A stretch of DNA of 64,000 nucleotides. Origin: JAJACP01 sp964350245. GTDB lineage: Bacteria > Chlamydiota > Chlamydiia > Chlamydiales > JAAKFR01. The notes under the pieces are model-generated. The model had not been told where the DNA came from. It saw only the letters and a list, made by a program, of their open reading frames with translations, and made no database searches. The stretch's first letter is position 1. Every line of letters starts with the position of its first letter. The stretch is from assembly GCA_964350245.1 (NCBI GenBank), contig CAYGJC010000001.1:132017-196016 (forward strand). The letters are read 5' to 3'. Positions 35,080 to 44,420 of the stretch are shown here, in pieces. The position numbers and the translations under genes were made by a program.

Positions 35080-35741
35080 GCAGGGACTAGGGCTATTACA
35101 TGTTCAACTACTTGTTCTAAGGTCAAGTCAGAAGTATCCACTAAATGGGCATCTTCAGCTTGTTTAAGAGGCGCGATTTCGCGTGTGGAATCAAAATGAT
35201 CCCGCTCCAATAATGCATTGAAAACCTCTTGCTCACTTGTGTGTGCGTTACGCTCTTTTAACTCTAAATAGCGTCTTTCGGCGCGCACAGCTGGACGCGC
35301 CGTCAAAAAAACTTTTACCTCAGCTTTTGGAAAGACAATCGTTCCCATATCACGTCCTTCGAACACGGCATCCTTACCCTCTCCGAATGCCCTTTGCACC
35401 CTCATAAGCGTCTCACGAACAAGCGGGTGGGCAGAAACTTCTGAAACATGACCGGTTACTTCAGAGGAACGGATCACATCTGTCACATCATTTCCATTAA
35501 CCAAATACCTTTTCTCTTGCTGCTCAGGATGGATTTCGAATTGGAACTGTTCGAGAAAAGAGGCGAGTTGGTCAGATTGGGAAAGGTCGATTTTTTTTTG
35601 TAGAACCTGATAGGTAACAGCGCGATACATCGCCCCCGTATCAAAGTAAGCAAACCCAAGCTTTTCGGCTACAAAGCGCGCTACCGTTGTTTTACCGGTT
35701 CCTGCCGGCCCATCAATTGTCACAATCATAGCATTCGTCAA
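35076..35741 (-). CDS. cmk: Cytidylate kinase
   Basis: A 221-residue kinase with P-loop IDGPAGTGKTTVA and the family motifs LGFAYFDTGAMYRAVTY, VFEGRDMGTIVFP and FLTARPAVRAERR. It phosphorylates CMP and dCMP. ATGA-type overlaps on both sides couple it to cdsA and plsC. Confidence 0.96.
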   Translation of the reverse strand: MTNAMIVTIDGPAGTGKTTVARFVAEKLGFAYFDTGAMYRAVTYQVLQKKIDLSQSDQLASFLEQFQFEIHPEQQEKRYLVNGNDVTDVIRSSEVTGHVSEVSAHPLVRETLMRVQRAFGEGKDAVFEGRDMGTIVFPKAEVKVFLTARPAVRAERRYLELKERNAHTSEQEVFNALLERDHFDSTREIAPLKQAEDAHLVDTSDLTLEQVVEHVIALVPA

Positions 35742-36649
35742 GTGTAGAGAATTCTCAGAAAAATGTATACAACGGGAGCTGTAAAAAGAAGAGAGTCAAC
35801 CATATCTAAAATCCCTCCCACTCCCGGAATCGAGTTGCTATCTTTTACCCGCGCATCGCGCTTGAGCAGGGACTCGGCCAAATCGCCAATTTGCCCTAAA
35901 ATCCCCATTAGAGCACCGAGCCAAATCGACTGAATATAGGTAAACTCTTGAAAAACCTCTCCCACCTCCTTACCTAAAAAGCAGATAAAAAGGCTCATCA
36001 AAGTAGAAGCAAAAAGTCCACCAAGAGCCCCCTCTAGTGTTTTATTGGGACTCAGCTTGTGCGCGAGTTTTCTTTTACCAAAATAGCTGCCGATAAAATA
36101 GCCGCCCACATCTGCACTTTTGGTTGCGGCAATCATATAGATAATCCACCAACTCCCTTGAAAATGAAGGTCTTCCATTCCACCAAAGGTAAAGAAATAC
36201 ATCACCCTCACAAAAAGACCGAGCGGAATGCCAATATACACAATCCCGAAAAAGGTCGACGAAATATTGAGTAGAGGAGACTTTCCAATGAACGTGAAAT
36301 AGGCAAAGCAGGCAAAGAAAGCGAGGCCCAAAACCACTTCTGGAATATGAGGCCAAAGGGAATTCAAAAAAGGATAGGGGCCTTGTGTTTTTACAAAAAT
36401 TGCAAAGACATACAAAATTGCCGCAACCATGCTTAGGGCTGTCGCGGGTGTCAGCTCCTTTTTTTTCAGAAGTTGGTTATACTCCCATATAGCCGTTGCT
36501 GCAATCGCAGCAACAGCAGCCGTAAAAATCCAGCGCAAGGCGCTAAACTCGGCTATAAAAATAAAGAGCGCTATTAAGCAAGCACTGAGGCCGTTGATTA
36601 GAGTGCGCTGGGCTAGATCGGAAGCTTTTCTAGTTCTTTTCGTGCTCAT
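35738..36649 (-). CDS. cdsA: Phosphatidate cytidylyltransferase
   Basis: A 303-residue membrane protein with about eight hydrophobic segments and the CdsA signature near the C-terminus: KRDARVKDSNSIPGVGGILDMVDSLLF, including the conserved D-S-x-PGHGG-x-x-D-R/M-x-DS pattern with small changes. It makes CDP-diacylglycerol for phospholipid synthesis. Confidence 0.94.
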   Translation of the reverse strand: MSTKRTRKASDLAQRTLINGLSACLIALFIFIAEFSALRWIFTAAVAAIAATAIWEYNQLLKKKELTPATALSMVAAILYVFAIFVKTQGPYPFLNSLWPHIPEVVLGLAFFACFAYFTFIGKSPLLNISSTFFGIVYIGIPLGLFVRVMYFFTFGGMEDLHFQGSWWIIYMIAATKSADVGGYFIGSYFGKRKLAHKLSPNKTLEGALGGLFASTLMSLFICFLGKEVGEVFQEFTYIQSIWLGALMGILGQIGDLAESLLKRDARVKDSNSIPGVGGILDMVDSLLFTAPVVYIFLRILYT

Positions 36650-37428
36650 TTCCCTAGGCGTCGGGTTCGTTTTTGGAAATCTAGCACAGCATCTAATAGA
36701 TCTCTAGGGGTAAAATCAGGCCACAAAATATCCGTAATGTAAATTTCCGTATAAGCGAGTTGCCAGAGAAGAAAATTGCTAAAGCGCTGCTCACCGCTTG
36801 TGCGGATTAAGAGTTCGGGATCGGCAAGGTGCGCCGTATCTAAATGGCGTCTAATCACCTCTTCTGTTAAATCCCCTTTGTTTCCCTCTTTTCTGAGAGA
36901 GAGAAAAGCTCTACGTATCTCGTCACGAGCGCCATAATTCATCGCCAGTACGAGCTCTATCTTATTGCCTCCAGAGGTTACCGCGCGCGTCTTGCTTACT
37001 TCACTTTTGAGGGAATCTGAAAATGGATTTAAATCGCCAATGGTGCTAAAGCGGACCCCCATATCGACCATCTTTTGTCGGTTATCACGCAAATAGGTCT
37101 CCAAGATTTTTAGCACCGTTTTCACCTCGTGTAGTGGGCGACGCCAGTTTTCGGTAGAAAAACTATAGATTGTCAAGACCTCTACCCCCAGATCAGAGGC
37201 CGCTTCTAAAATGGTGGTGACAATCGAGGCGCCGGCCCAGTGTCCTTGCATGAGATTGCGAGTAGATTGCCGTTTGGCCCACCGCCTGTTTCCATCTGGG
37301 ATGATCGCGATGTGCTGGGGTACAGGATTCTGGCGCACCAGATCCAGCTCCTGCTCTGTGAAGTGGGTTGAGTCCATTCCGTCTATATCTGCTAATTTAG
37401 TGGGGACGAGGGTATCAAAGGGGCCCAA
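36646..37428 (-). CDS. uppS: Undecaprenyl diphosphate synthase
   Basis: A 260-residue cis-prenyltransferase: IAIIPDGNRRWAK (catalytic Asp), YSFSTENWRRP, and the C-terminal DPELLIRTSGEQRFSNFLLW and YTEIYITDILWPDF. It makes the C55 lipid carrier for wall and glycan precursors from MEP-derived units. About 20 residues precede the usual start; an inner Met (MDSTHF) is possible. It is second in the operon after a 54-codon ORF that ends 25 bases upstream. Confidence 0.95.
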   Translation of the reverse strand: MGPFDTLVPTKLADIDGMDSTHFTEQELDLVRQNPVPQHIAIIPDGNRRWAKRQSTRNLMQGHWAGASIVTTILEAASDLGVEVLTIYSFSTENWRRPLHEVKTVLKILETYLRDNRQKMVDMGVRFSTIGDLNPFSDSLKSEVSKTRAVTSGGNKIELVLAMNYGARDEIRRAFLSLRKEGNKGDLTEEVIRRHLDTAHLADPELLIRTSGEQRFSNFLLWQLAYTEIYITDILWPDFTPRDLLDAVLDFQKRTRRLGK

Positions 37429-37453
37429 TAAGACTCCACAGCAAACTTGTGCG

Positions 37454-37618
37454 TTAGCGCCATTTAGCTGGGAAGTTTGTGAAGAATTGCAAGGATGTCA
37501 TCAGGTCCCACAGCTTGACCAGGAAATCTCTTCTGAAAATACAGGTTCCAGTCGGAACCCTCGCTAAAAAATTAAGGTAGTTTGCAAATGAGTTATTTTC
37601 GTATTTTTTCTGTGCCAT
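37454..37618 (-). CDS. 54-codon ORF heading the uppS operon (CT449 position)
   Basis: An ATG at 37618 with AAGGAG six bases upstream opens 54 codons (MAQKKYENNSFANYLNF, then PTGTCIFRRDFLVKLW, ending NFPAKWR). It is basic and aromatic-rich with one Cys and no signal peptide. Length, ribosome-binding site and the 25-base distance to uppS make it a likely real gene. In C. trachomatis a small hypothetical gene (CT449) also lies between secDF and uppS; homology is not verified. It is easily missed because of its size. Confidence 0.6.
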   Translation of the reverse strand: MAQKKYENNSFANYLNFLARVPTGTCIFRRDFLVKLWDLMTSLQFFTNFPAKWR

Positions 37619-37647
37619 CAACGACTCCTTCTTTTCAAAGGAGAAAA

Positions 37648-37722
37648 ATGTTAACCGGAAAAAAGCACTTTTGGGATAGATTCTTAGACCTAATTAAAGA
37701 TATTATTAAAAAATCTAATTAA
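37648..37722 (+). CDS. Possible 24-residue amphipathic peptide
   Basis: An ATG at 37648 with AAAGGAG four bases upstream encodes MLTGKKHFWDRF and then LDLIKDIIKKSN. Residues 8-22 form an amphipathic helix pattern. Its ribosome-binding site is one half of CTCCTT-7 nt-AAGGAG; the other half is the ribosome-binding site of the divergent 54-codon ORF, which is the better-supported gene. It could be chance. Confidence 0.25.
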   Translation: MLTGKKHFWDRFLDLIKDIIKKSN

Positions 37723-37852
37723 AAAATGAGTTCTTATTAAACAAAACATCCAAATGAAAGATCCATCTTAGCGCTGTGTTCTCTAGTTGACAGCAAGAGA
37801 CGGAAGCTGGTATCGTGCCTAGATTATTTAGAATAGAATTTAAGGAATCAAA

Positions 37853-40800
37853 ATGGAAAAACAGAAACGGTGGCAACTCTTTTTCATCTTAGCAGTTGTA
37901 GTTTTAGCGATTTACAACATTCTCCCGACAGTTTTTTACTACTCGAAACCTCTCAAAAAACCAATTGGCCAAAAAGAGGCCCAAAATGTCTCTCTGGGAA
38001 TCGTGGAGCGCGTTAACAGCCTGGAAAACTTCACCCTCTCATGGCTAAAAGCCCAAAGCAAGAACTTAGGCCTTAAGCCTAAAGAGATTAGCATAGATTC
38101 TGAAGACCCTAAGGTGGCTAAAGTCGTCTTTAAAAAGCCTGAAGAAGCTGCTTTTTTCTCCAAGACCCTCAATCGAGCCGGCTCCCTGATCCCCTTTGTA
38201 CCCGCACAGCTCTCTCCTACACCAGGCTCTGGTGAGGAGACAACCGTTGTGGTTCAAAGACGCATCGGCGTCCATCTCGACCCAAGTCAAGTGAATACCT
38301 ACTTCAGTTATGTCCCCAAGACCACAGAAGAGGGCTCCGTTTCTCCTGAGTATCAAAAACTCATTAATGATCGCGCAGCCTCCCTTGCCGTTGGCTTTGG
38401 AGGAGAGAGTGAACCAGGGCGCATCCTCTCTGAAATCGCTGCCGGAGAGGGAAATGACGAAGAGGTCGTCCGCCTTGCTCGCAGTATTGTAGAGTACGAG
38501 AATGCGTTTGGCGATCAAAGCCTCATTACGGAAAGATATTTCGCCAGCTTCACCCAAACAGCAGCAGCAGATAAAGGCAACCTAGTCCAGAAGTTTGTTG
38601 CGAAATTGGAAAATGTTAGCCAAAAGCTCGGCTCAACTGTCTCGAAAATGAAAGAGGAGCAGAAACAGCTACAGGAAGAGGGAAAATTCCTTGATTCTGT
38701 TCAGCAACAACGCCTAGAAGTACTGAATAGTCAAAAAAATATCGTCGATTCGGCGACAACAATTGTCCGCCGCAATAACACTCTTTTCGAAAAAGGATCT
38801 ACCCCACTTACCCAAGAGGCGGTGATCAAGAATCTTTCCGCTACGCCCATTCCCGATGAAAAGGTACAATCGATCCCCATAGGTGAGCGGAATGCCTTTA
38901 TCAGTAGCGTAGAAATCGACTGGAGTAAGGATTTGCTTAACATCCAGCTCCATCCTGAAGTCGACATGATTCGCAACCAAGAGACACATACAGAAGTAGA
39001 TGCCATCAGACAAGAGAAGCTCAACCAACTTCTCTTTAATGAAATCGCTACTGCATCGCGTAAAACAGATGAGACAATCACTCCCTCTTTAACGAGTTTT
39101 GTTGTCTCCCTAAATGGGCTCACTAACAGCTCGAGCCTGTTGACATTGGATATTGGTGCTATTGCTCAAATGCAGTCTGAAACACTGGCTCACTTAATTC
39201 AAAATAGCTGGCAACCTAGCAGCGGAGAGTTATCTGCACAAAATTATCCGCTCTACAGCTACGCCGCTTTTGAAAAGCTCCCTGCCCAAGAGAAAAAACT
39301 GGGCATGGTCATCTACGCCCCTGCCATGGAAGAGGAGACTGAAAATGGGTTCCGCAATAGTTCGATCTACGTGATCGCACGTGGCTTAAATACGGTGCGC
39401 CAAAAGTACCAGAGTTTACCTGATAGCGCTGAGAAAAATGCGTTTGAAAAAGAGTTTCAGGCGCTACAGGAACTGATGCGGCAAAACGGCTTTATAGCCT
39501 ACTCAGGAGCCTCTTCTAACTTGCCTGTCGCCTATAAAGATGACTACATCTTTGAGCTCGATGACTACTACTCCTATCTGCTAGCTGCAACGCGCGAAGA
39601 CTTTTCTGTGAAGGGAAGTAAGCAGTACGCTGTGCTTGAATTTACAGATGTGGAGCAGCGTATTTTAACGTTGAATAAAATCGAGACGCGCATCCACGAG
39701 GATCTCATCAAATGGCGTGATGAGCATAGGCAAGCTCTTGTAGCAGTCAGCCCACAAGCAAAGTACGATGTCCCTGCACCCACGCAAAACGTCTTGTTGG
39801 ATAATTGGAAGCTTAGTTTTGTGAAGTACTTCCGCGGCGATGAGCGCAAAATTCTTAAATGGGGCTTAGATCTGTCAGGTGGAAAAACGGTGCGCATCGG
39901 CTTGCGCGACCAAGGTGGCCAAGCCATTACTGACGAGGCTGACCTGAAGCAGGCGGTTAATGAGCTCTATGGTCGTGTCAATAAATTGGGCGTATCTGAG
40001 GTGGGAATCCGCACTGAAGGATCGACGATTGTACTCGACTTTCCCGGTTCTCAAGGTTTGACTGCCGCTGATTTAATTCAGGCTTCCTCTATGCAATTCC
40101 ATGTTGTGAATGAAAAATTCACAGCGAGTAATCCCACTCTTGCAGAAGCGGTCAATACCTTCTTAGAAGAGGTTTGGAACGAAGCGGTTATTACTAGCCG
40201 CACTGACCCAGCAAGCCTCAATGAAATTGCATGGCAGCATCTTGGAGGAGACCCTGAAAATCCAGGTGAGTTCCATCCTCTGACGAGCCACTCTAGACTT
40301 CTTTATGAAAACGGACTGCGTTTTGCAGGCCCCAAAGCCCCTCCTAGCTCAGGTGCTTTTGATGATGAGTATTCCGCTGTTTCTCTCTTCCGCGGCTCGG
40401 ATTTCGCCGATTGGCAGGGACAAACCTATCCTCTTTTAATTGTATTCCGCAATTTTGCTCTTGAAGGAGCGAATCTGGAAAATGTTCAAACGGGATATGA
40501 TGCTTCTGAAGGAAACACTCTTTATTTTGGTGTAAAAGGGTCCTACCTGAGTCGAACCGGGGAAAAAGTGAATCCACGCGATGACTTTTATGCCTGGACC
40601 TCTCAGTTTTCTGAGGAAAAAATTGGAGGCACCCCTAAAGAGACCTTCTCGCAGGGAAGAGGGTGGAGAATGGCGGTTGTGCTCAATGGCACAATTATCA
40701 GCGCCCCCACTCTAAACTCACCTCTTAGAGATAGTGCTCGCATCACCGGTCACTTTTCTCAAAGAGAGATCAATCAGCTTGCTGCCGATCTGAAAGCAGG

Positions 40801-42394
40801 ATCATTAAGCTTCACACCGCGCATTTTGTCGGAAGAAAACGTGAGTCCTGACTTAGGAAAAGAGCAGCGGATGCAGGGCATTTTAGCTGCAGCTCTGGGA
40901 CTCTGCTTAGTTTTTGTGGTGATGATTGGTTACTACCGTTTCAGTGGGGTTGTGGCTAGCTGCGCAGTTCTCTTCAATCTCATCATTATTTGGGCCGTCT
41001 TGCAAAACCTAGGCGCAGCCATGACTCTGCCCGGTATTGCAGGGATTATCTTAGCCATTGGAATGTCTGTAGACGCTAATGTCCTTGTCTTTGAGCGAAT
41101 CCGTGAGGAGTTTGCGGTCTGTAAACGACTTCCCTCAGCTGTTGCTGCCGGTTACCGTAAGGCCTTCACCGCTATTGTGGACTCCAACCTTACCACGATT
41201 ATTGCTGCGGTCATTTTGCTGAACTTCGACTCAGGACCTGTTAAAGGGTTTGCCCTCACCTTGATTATCGGCATTGTCTCTTCGATGTTCACAGCTCTTT
41301 TTGTCACCCGCTTCTTCTTTGCTGGTTGGGTCCAAAACCCCAAGCATAAAGAGCTCAAAATGGCTCATCTTTTTGGTGAAACCAAAATCAACTTCTTGAG
41401 CAAAGCGCGGCTTGCTTTCACAATCTCAGCTATTTTGATCGTGATCGGCGGCTTTTTCTTGGTCAAAGAGCGGGATAATATCTTTGGCATGGACTTTACT
41501 GGAGGCTATGCTTTAACTCTCGATCTTAAAGAGCAGCAAGACACAAACTATCGCCTTGTTGCAGAAGATTCGCTAGAAATAGCGGGTGCAAGTGCCAGCG
41601 ACTTCCACATTCAAGAGCTCAACAAGCCCAACCAGCTACGCATTCAGCTCGGAGTGGGTATGGAGCAAGAAGGGAAGCCTTTCTACCAGATTGAAGAAAA
41701 GGGCTCCGTAGAAAAACCGCTCTTTACCTACCAAAACTACCCAAGAATTGTGTGGATCGTAGACGCCCTTGAGCGAGGCGGGCTTGAGGTCAACCCGGCC
41801 TCTCTTCCAGAGCTCAATGCCTATTGGACGGAGATGAGCGGTCAGCTGTCCGAGACCATGCGCAACCAAGCACTTCTTGGTTTAGGAATCGCGCTGCTGT
41901 GCATTTTGATCTACATCACCTTCCGTTTTGAGTTCAAATATGCGATCAGTGCGACCCTAGCTCTGGCCCATGACCTTTTGATCTCTCTGGGCCTATTGGC
42001 ACTATTCCACTTGTTTTATGACGGAATCCAAATTGATCTTCAGGTTATCGCTGCATTGATGACCATTGTCGGTTACTCCTTGAACGATACGATCATCATC
42101 TTTGACCGTATTCGTGAAGATATCCGTGTCATGCGCAAGCTCTCCTTTTCAGAAATTGTCAACCATGCGCTCAATGCAACTTTGAGCCGTACGGTCATGA
42201 CTTCAGGAACGACACTTGTCGTGTTGCTTGCACTTGTCATTTTTGGTGGCGGATCGATCTTTAATTTCGCGCTGATTATGACCATGGGTGTTGCCATTGG
42301 GACTCTCTCTTCCCTTTATATTGCAGCACCATTGCTACTCTATTTCCAAAGACGAGAAGATAGTAAGGAAGCGACTTCTCCTAATAAAGCTTAG
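37853..42394 (+). CDS. secDF: Fused SecD-SecF protein-export membrane protein
   Basis: A 1513-residue protein, larger than separate SecD (about 615) plus SecF (about 320). An N-terminal membrane segment is followed by a very long periplasmic region (about 600 residues, partly coiled coil). Then comes the SecD P1 domain (WGLDLSGGKTVRIGL), five membrane segments with AIGMSVDANVLVFERIREE, and the SecF half with DFTGGYALTLDL and MTIVGYSLNDTIIIFDRIRED. It uses the proton gradient to help SecYEG export proteins. The oversized N-terminal region is a chlamydial feature of unknown role. Confidence 0.95.
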   Translation: MEKQKRWQLFFILAVVVLAIYNILPTVFYYSKPLKKPIGQKEAQNVSLGIVERVNSLENFTLSWLKAQSKNLGLKPKEISIDSEDPKVAKVVFKKPEEAAFFSKTLNRAGSLIPFVPAQLSPTPGSGEETTVVVQRRIGVHLDPSQVNTYFSYVPKTTEEGSVSPEYQKLINDRAASLAVGFGGESEPGRILSEIAAGEGNDEEVVRLARSIVEYENAFGDQSLITERYFASFTQTAAADKGNLVQKFVAKLENVSQKLGSTVSKMKEEQKQLQEEGKFLDSVQQQRLEVLNSQKNIVDSATTIVRRNNTLFEKGSTPLTQEAVIKNLSATPIPDEKVQSIPIGERNAFISSVEIDWSKDLLNIQLHPEVDMIRNQETHTEVDAIRQEKLNQLLFNEIATASRKTDETITPSLTSFVVSLNGLTNSSSLLTLDIGAIAQMQSETLAHLIQNSWQPSSGELSAQNYPLYSYAAFEKLPAQEKKLGMVIYAPAMEEETENGFRNSSIYVIARGLNTVRQKYQSLPDSAEKNAFEKEFQALQELMRQNGFIAYSGASSNLPVAYKDDYIFELDDYYSYLLAATREDFSVKGSKQYAVLEFTDVEQRILTLNKIETRIHEDLIKWRDEHRQALVAVSPQAKYDVPAPTQNVLLDNWKLSFVKYFRGDERKILKWGLDLSGGKTVRIGLRDQGGQAITDEADLKQAVNELYGRVNKLGVSEVGIRTEGSTIVLDFPGSQGLTAADLIQASSMQFHVVNEKFTASNPTLAEAVNTFLEEVWNEAVITSRTDPASLNEIAWQHLGGDPENPGEFHPLTSHSRLLYENGLRFAGPKAPPSSGAFDDEYSAVSLFRGSDFADWQGQTYPLLIVFRNFALEGANLENVQTGYDASEGNTLYFGVKGSYLSRTGEKVNPRDDFYAWTSQFSEEKIGGTPKETFSQGRGWRMAVVLNGTIISAPTLNSPLRDSARITGHFSQREINQLAADLKAGSLSFTPRILSEENVSPDLGKEQRMQGILAAALGLCLVFVVMIGYYRFSGVVASCAVLFNLIIIWAVLQNLGAAMTLPGIAGIILAIGMSVDANVLVFERIREEFAVCKRLPSAVAAGYRKAFTAIVDSNLTTIIAAVILLNFDSGPVKGFALTLIIGIVSSMFTALFVTRFFFAGWVQNPKHKELKMAHLFGETKINFLSKARLAFTISAILIVIGGFFLVKERDNIFGMDFTGGYALTLDLKEQQDTNYRLVAEDSLEIAGASASDFHIQELNKPNQLRIQLGVGMEQEGKPFYQIEEKGSVEKPLFTYQNYPRIVWIVDALERGGLEVNPASLPELNAYWTEMSGQLSETMRNQALLGLGIALLCILIYITFRFEFKYAISATLALAHDLLISLGLLALFHLFYDGIQIDLQVIAALMTIVGYSLNDTIIIFDRIREDIRVMRKLSFSEIVNHALNATLSRTVMTSGTTLVVLLALVIFGGGSIFNFALIMTMGVAIGTLSSLYIAAPLLLYFQRREDSKEATSPNKA

Positions 42395-42456
42395 ATCTCC
42401 GCAATTTTGAGATGCGGAGAGAATGAAAAAGAGTGGCCAACAGTAAGGTCGCTTGC

Positions 42457-42490
42457 TATTATGGCGCATTAGGCTCTTTGCGCCATAATA
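42457..42490. promoter_or_regulatory. 11-bp inverted repeat between secDF and recJ
   Basis: TATTATGGCGC (42457-42467) and GCGCCATAATA (42480-42490) are perfect reverse complements with a 12-base loop. They end 30 bases before the recJ ATG. No T-run follows. A shorter CTCCGCA/TGCGGAG hairpin lies at about 42398-42417. Either could end secDF transcripts or control recJ. Confidence 0.45.
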
Positions 42491-42519
42491 TGTGGAGCCA
42501 CGATTGACATGAGATAATA

Positions 42520-44250
42520 ATGAATACGACAAGTGAACCGATTTGGATCTATCCAAAGGAAAACCCTTCCTGGTTGGAGCAAATCACTAAAGAATTCAGG
42601 ATTCACCCGATAACGGCTCAAATTCTCGTTTCTCGGGGTTTCACTACGTCTGGCGCTATTCACCACTTTCTCTATAGCAAACTTCCTGACCTCCATGACC
42701 CAAAAAAGTTTCTCGACATGCCCAAAGCCGTACGGAGGATCGTGCGCGCCATCAAAAAAGAAGAGGGCATCTTAATCTATGGTGACAACGATGTCGACGG
42801 AATGACAGGAACAGCCCTACTTGCCGACTTTTTAAAACGAGTGGGTGGCAAGGTTTTTTACTATGTTTCCAATCCCAATACACAGCGTGAAGGGCTGTTT
42901 TTAGATGCACTTGAGTATGCTAAAGAGCACCAGTGTAAGCTGATGATCACAGTAGACTGTGGAATCACTGCTTCAAAAGAAGTGCAAAAAATCGTGAGTG
43001 AAGGGGTTGATGTGATCATCACCGACCACCACGAGCCTACTGACAAGATTCCCAACTGTGTCGCGACACTAAACCCTAAACTGCTCAACCAGACCTATCC
43101 CAATCGTGAGCTTACAGGAGTGGGTGTCGCCTTTAAACTTGCCCACGCTTTGACCAATTATCTTGTTTCTCAAGAAGAGATCTCGCCGAAAAAAATTGAT
43201 CTTAAAATCTTTCTCGACCTTGTGGCACTGGGTACCATTGCCGATATGGGCGTGTTATTAGATGAAAACCGCATTTTGGTTCGCTATGGCCTCAACCAGC
43301 TCCAAAAAACTAAACGTCTTGGCCTCATTAAGCTCTTTCAAGTTTGTGGGTTAGAAAGAAACGACCTAAATGCGGTCGCCATTGCCTCCAAAATTGCTCC
43401 TCGAATGAATAGTTTGGGGAGGGTTGCGGATCCAACCAAAGGAGTAGAGCTCCTTTTAGTTCGCGATGACAAAAAAGCAGAAGAGTTAGCCAATGAGCTT
43501 GATCTATTTAACATAGAGCGGCAAAAAATTGAGCAGATCGTGTCAGGAGATGTTGAGCGCCTTTTAACAGAAAACCCTCAACTCTTAGAAAACAAAGCGA
43601 TCGTTTTAAGCTCTGAAAATTGGCATCCTGGCGTCATCCCCATCATCTCCGCACGCATTGCCAAGCAATACAACCGACCAACCGTGATCATCGCAATTGA
43701 TAATGGAGTGGGAAAAGGGTCCATTCGCACCATCCGAGAGTTTCCTCTTCTTCCTGCTTTGAAAAAATGCGGCGATCTTTTTCTCAATTATGGTGGCCAT
43801 GATTATGCTGCCGGACTCACGATTAAAAAAGAGAATATCGACCGTTTTATCAAGCGTTTTGTCCACGCAGCCAACTCGTCTCTGCGTGAGCAAGACATTC
43901 AGTATAAGCTCTATATTGATGCTGAAGCCAACTTTGATGAGTTAACCTATGACCTGCTGGCTTCATTAGAGCTCTTTGAGCCTTATGGCAACGAGAATTA
44001 CCAACCCATTATGTACTGCGAGGCAAAGCAGGCATGGCCCCCTAAGGTGATTGGTGGCTCGCATCTTAAGCTCTATTTGGAGCAGGATGACCGCATGTTA
44101 GAAGGAATTGCTTTTGGGATGGCTGAGAAGCGCAATCTACTTAGAAGAAAAGGCTTGCGCCTCAAAATTGCCTACACTCCTCAGATCAATCGTTTCCACA
44201 ATAAGAGTAGCATTCAGCTCCTCATCCGCGACTTCCAAATACTCGATTAG
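42520..44250 (+). CDS. recJ: Single-stranded-DNA-specific exonuclease RecJ
   Basis: A 576-residue DHH-family phosphoesterase. Motif I is ILIYGDNDVDGMTGTAL, motif III ITDHHEP (DHH), then GVGVAFKLAHAL and the DHHA1 part with NYGGHDYAAGLTIKK. It digests 5'-ended single-stranded DNA in recombination and repair. In C. trachomatis it also follows secDF and precedes euo. Confidence 0.95.
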   Translation: MNTTSEPIWIYPKENPSWLEQITKEFRIHPITAQILVSRGFTTSGAIHHFLYSKLPDLHDPKKFLDMPKAVRRIVRAIKKEEGILIYGDNDVDGMTGTALLADFLKRVGGKVFYYVSNPNTQREGLFLDALEYAKEHQCKLMITVDCGITASKEVQKIVSEGVDVIITDHHEPTDKIPNCVATLNPKLLNQTYPNRELTGVGVAFKLAHALTNYLVSQEEISPKKIDLKIFLDLVALGTIADMGVLLDENRILVRYGLNQLQKTKRLGLIKLFQVCGLERNDLNAVAIASKIAPRMNSLGRVADPTKGVELLLVRDDKKAEELANELDLFNIERQKIEQIVSGDVERLLTENPQLLENKAIVLSSENWHPGVIPIISARIAKQYNRPTVIIAIDNGVGKGSIRTIREFPLLPALKKCGDLFLNYGGHDYAAGLTIKKENIDRFIKRFVHAANSSLREQDIQYKLYIDAEANFDELTYDLLASLELFEPYGNENYQPIMYCEAKQAWPPKVIGGSHLKLYLEQDDRMLEGIAFGMAEKRNLLRRKGLRLKIAYTPQINRFHNKSSIQLLIRDFQILD

Positions 44251-44355
44251 CAGCCGAGGCGGGGAGGACTTTTTGAGCCTTTTTGTTTCAGTTAAATGAT
44301 CTCTGCTTTCACCTTCTAGCATTTTTTGCCGATTACGCAGTCAATCGGCAGCAAC

Positions 44356-44387
44356 AAAAAAAAACGCCCATAACAAAGTTATGGACG
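44356..44387 (-). terminator. Rho-independent terminator after euo
   Basis: On the minus strand: CGTCCATAA/TTATGGGCG stem (nine pairs including one G-U; 44387-44379 and 44373-44365), 5-base loop, then nine T. It lies 34 bases past the euo stop. Confidence 0.85.
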
Positions 44388-44420
44388 CTATGAAGTGCGA
44401 GCATCAAACCTACAAACTAC

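Noticed and set aside
37441..37560. A structured non-coding RNA (6S or tmRNA-like) upstream of uppS
   Set aside because: The segment is better explained as the 54-codon ORF on the minus strand; no conserved RNA motif was recognised.
37211..37567. 118-codon plus-strand frame across the uppS start
   Set aside because: It is antisense to uppS and to the 54-codon ORF, has no ribosome-binding site, and looks like reverse-complement coding sequence.
44319..44352. GCCGATT/AATCGGC hairpin next to recJ as a terminator
   Set aside because: Neither strand has a T-run directly after the stem; the nearby CGTCCATAA hairpin with nine T is the better euo terminator.
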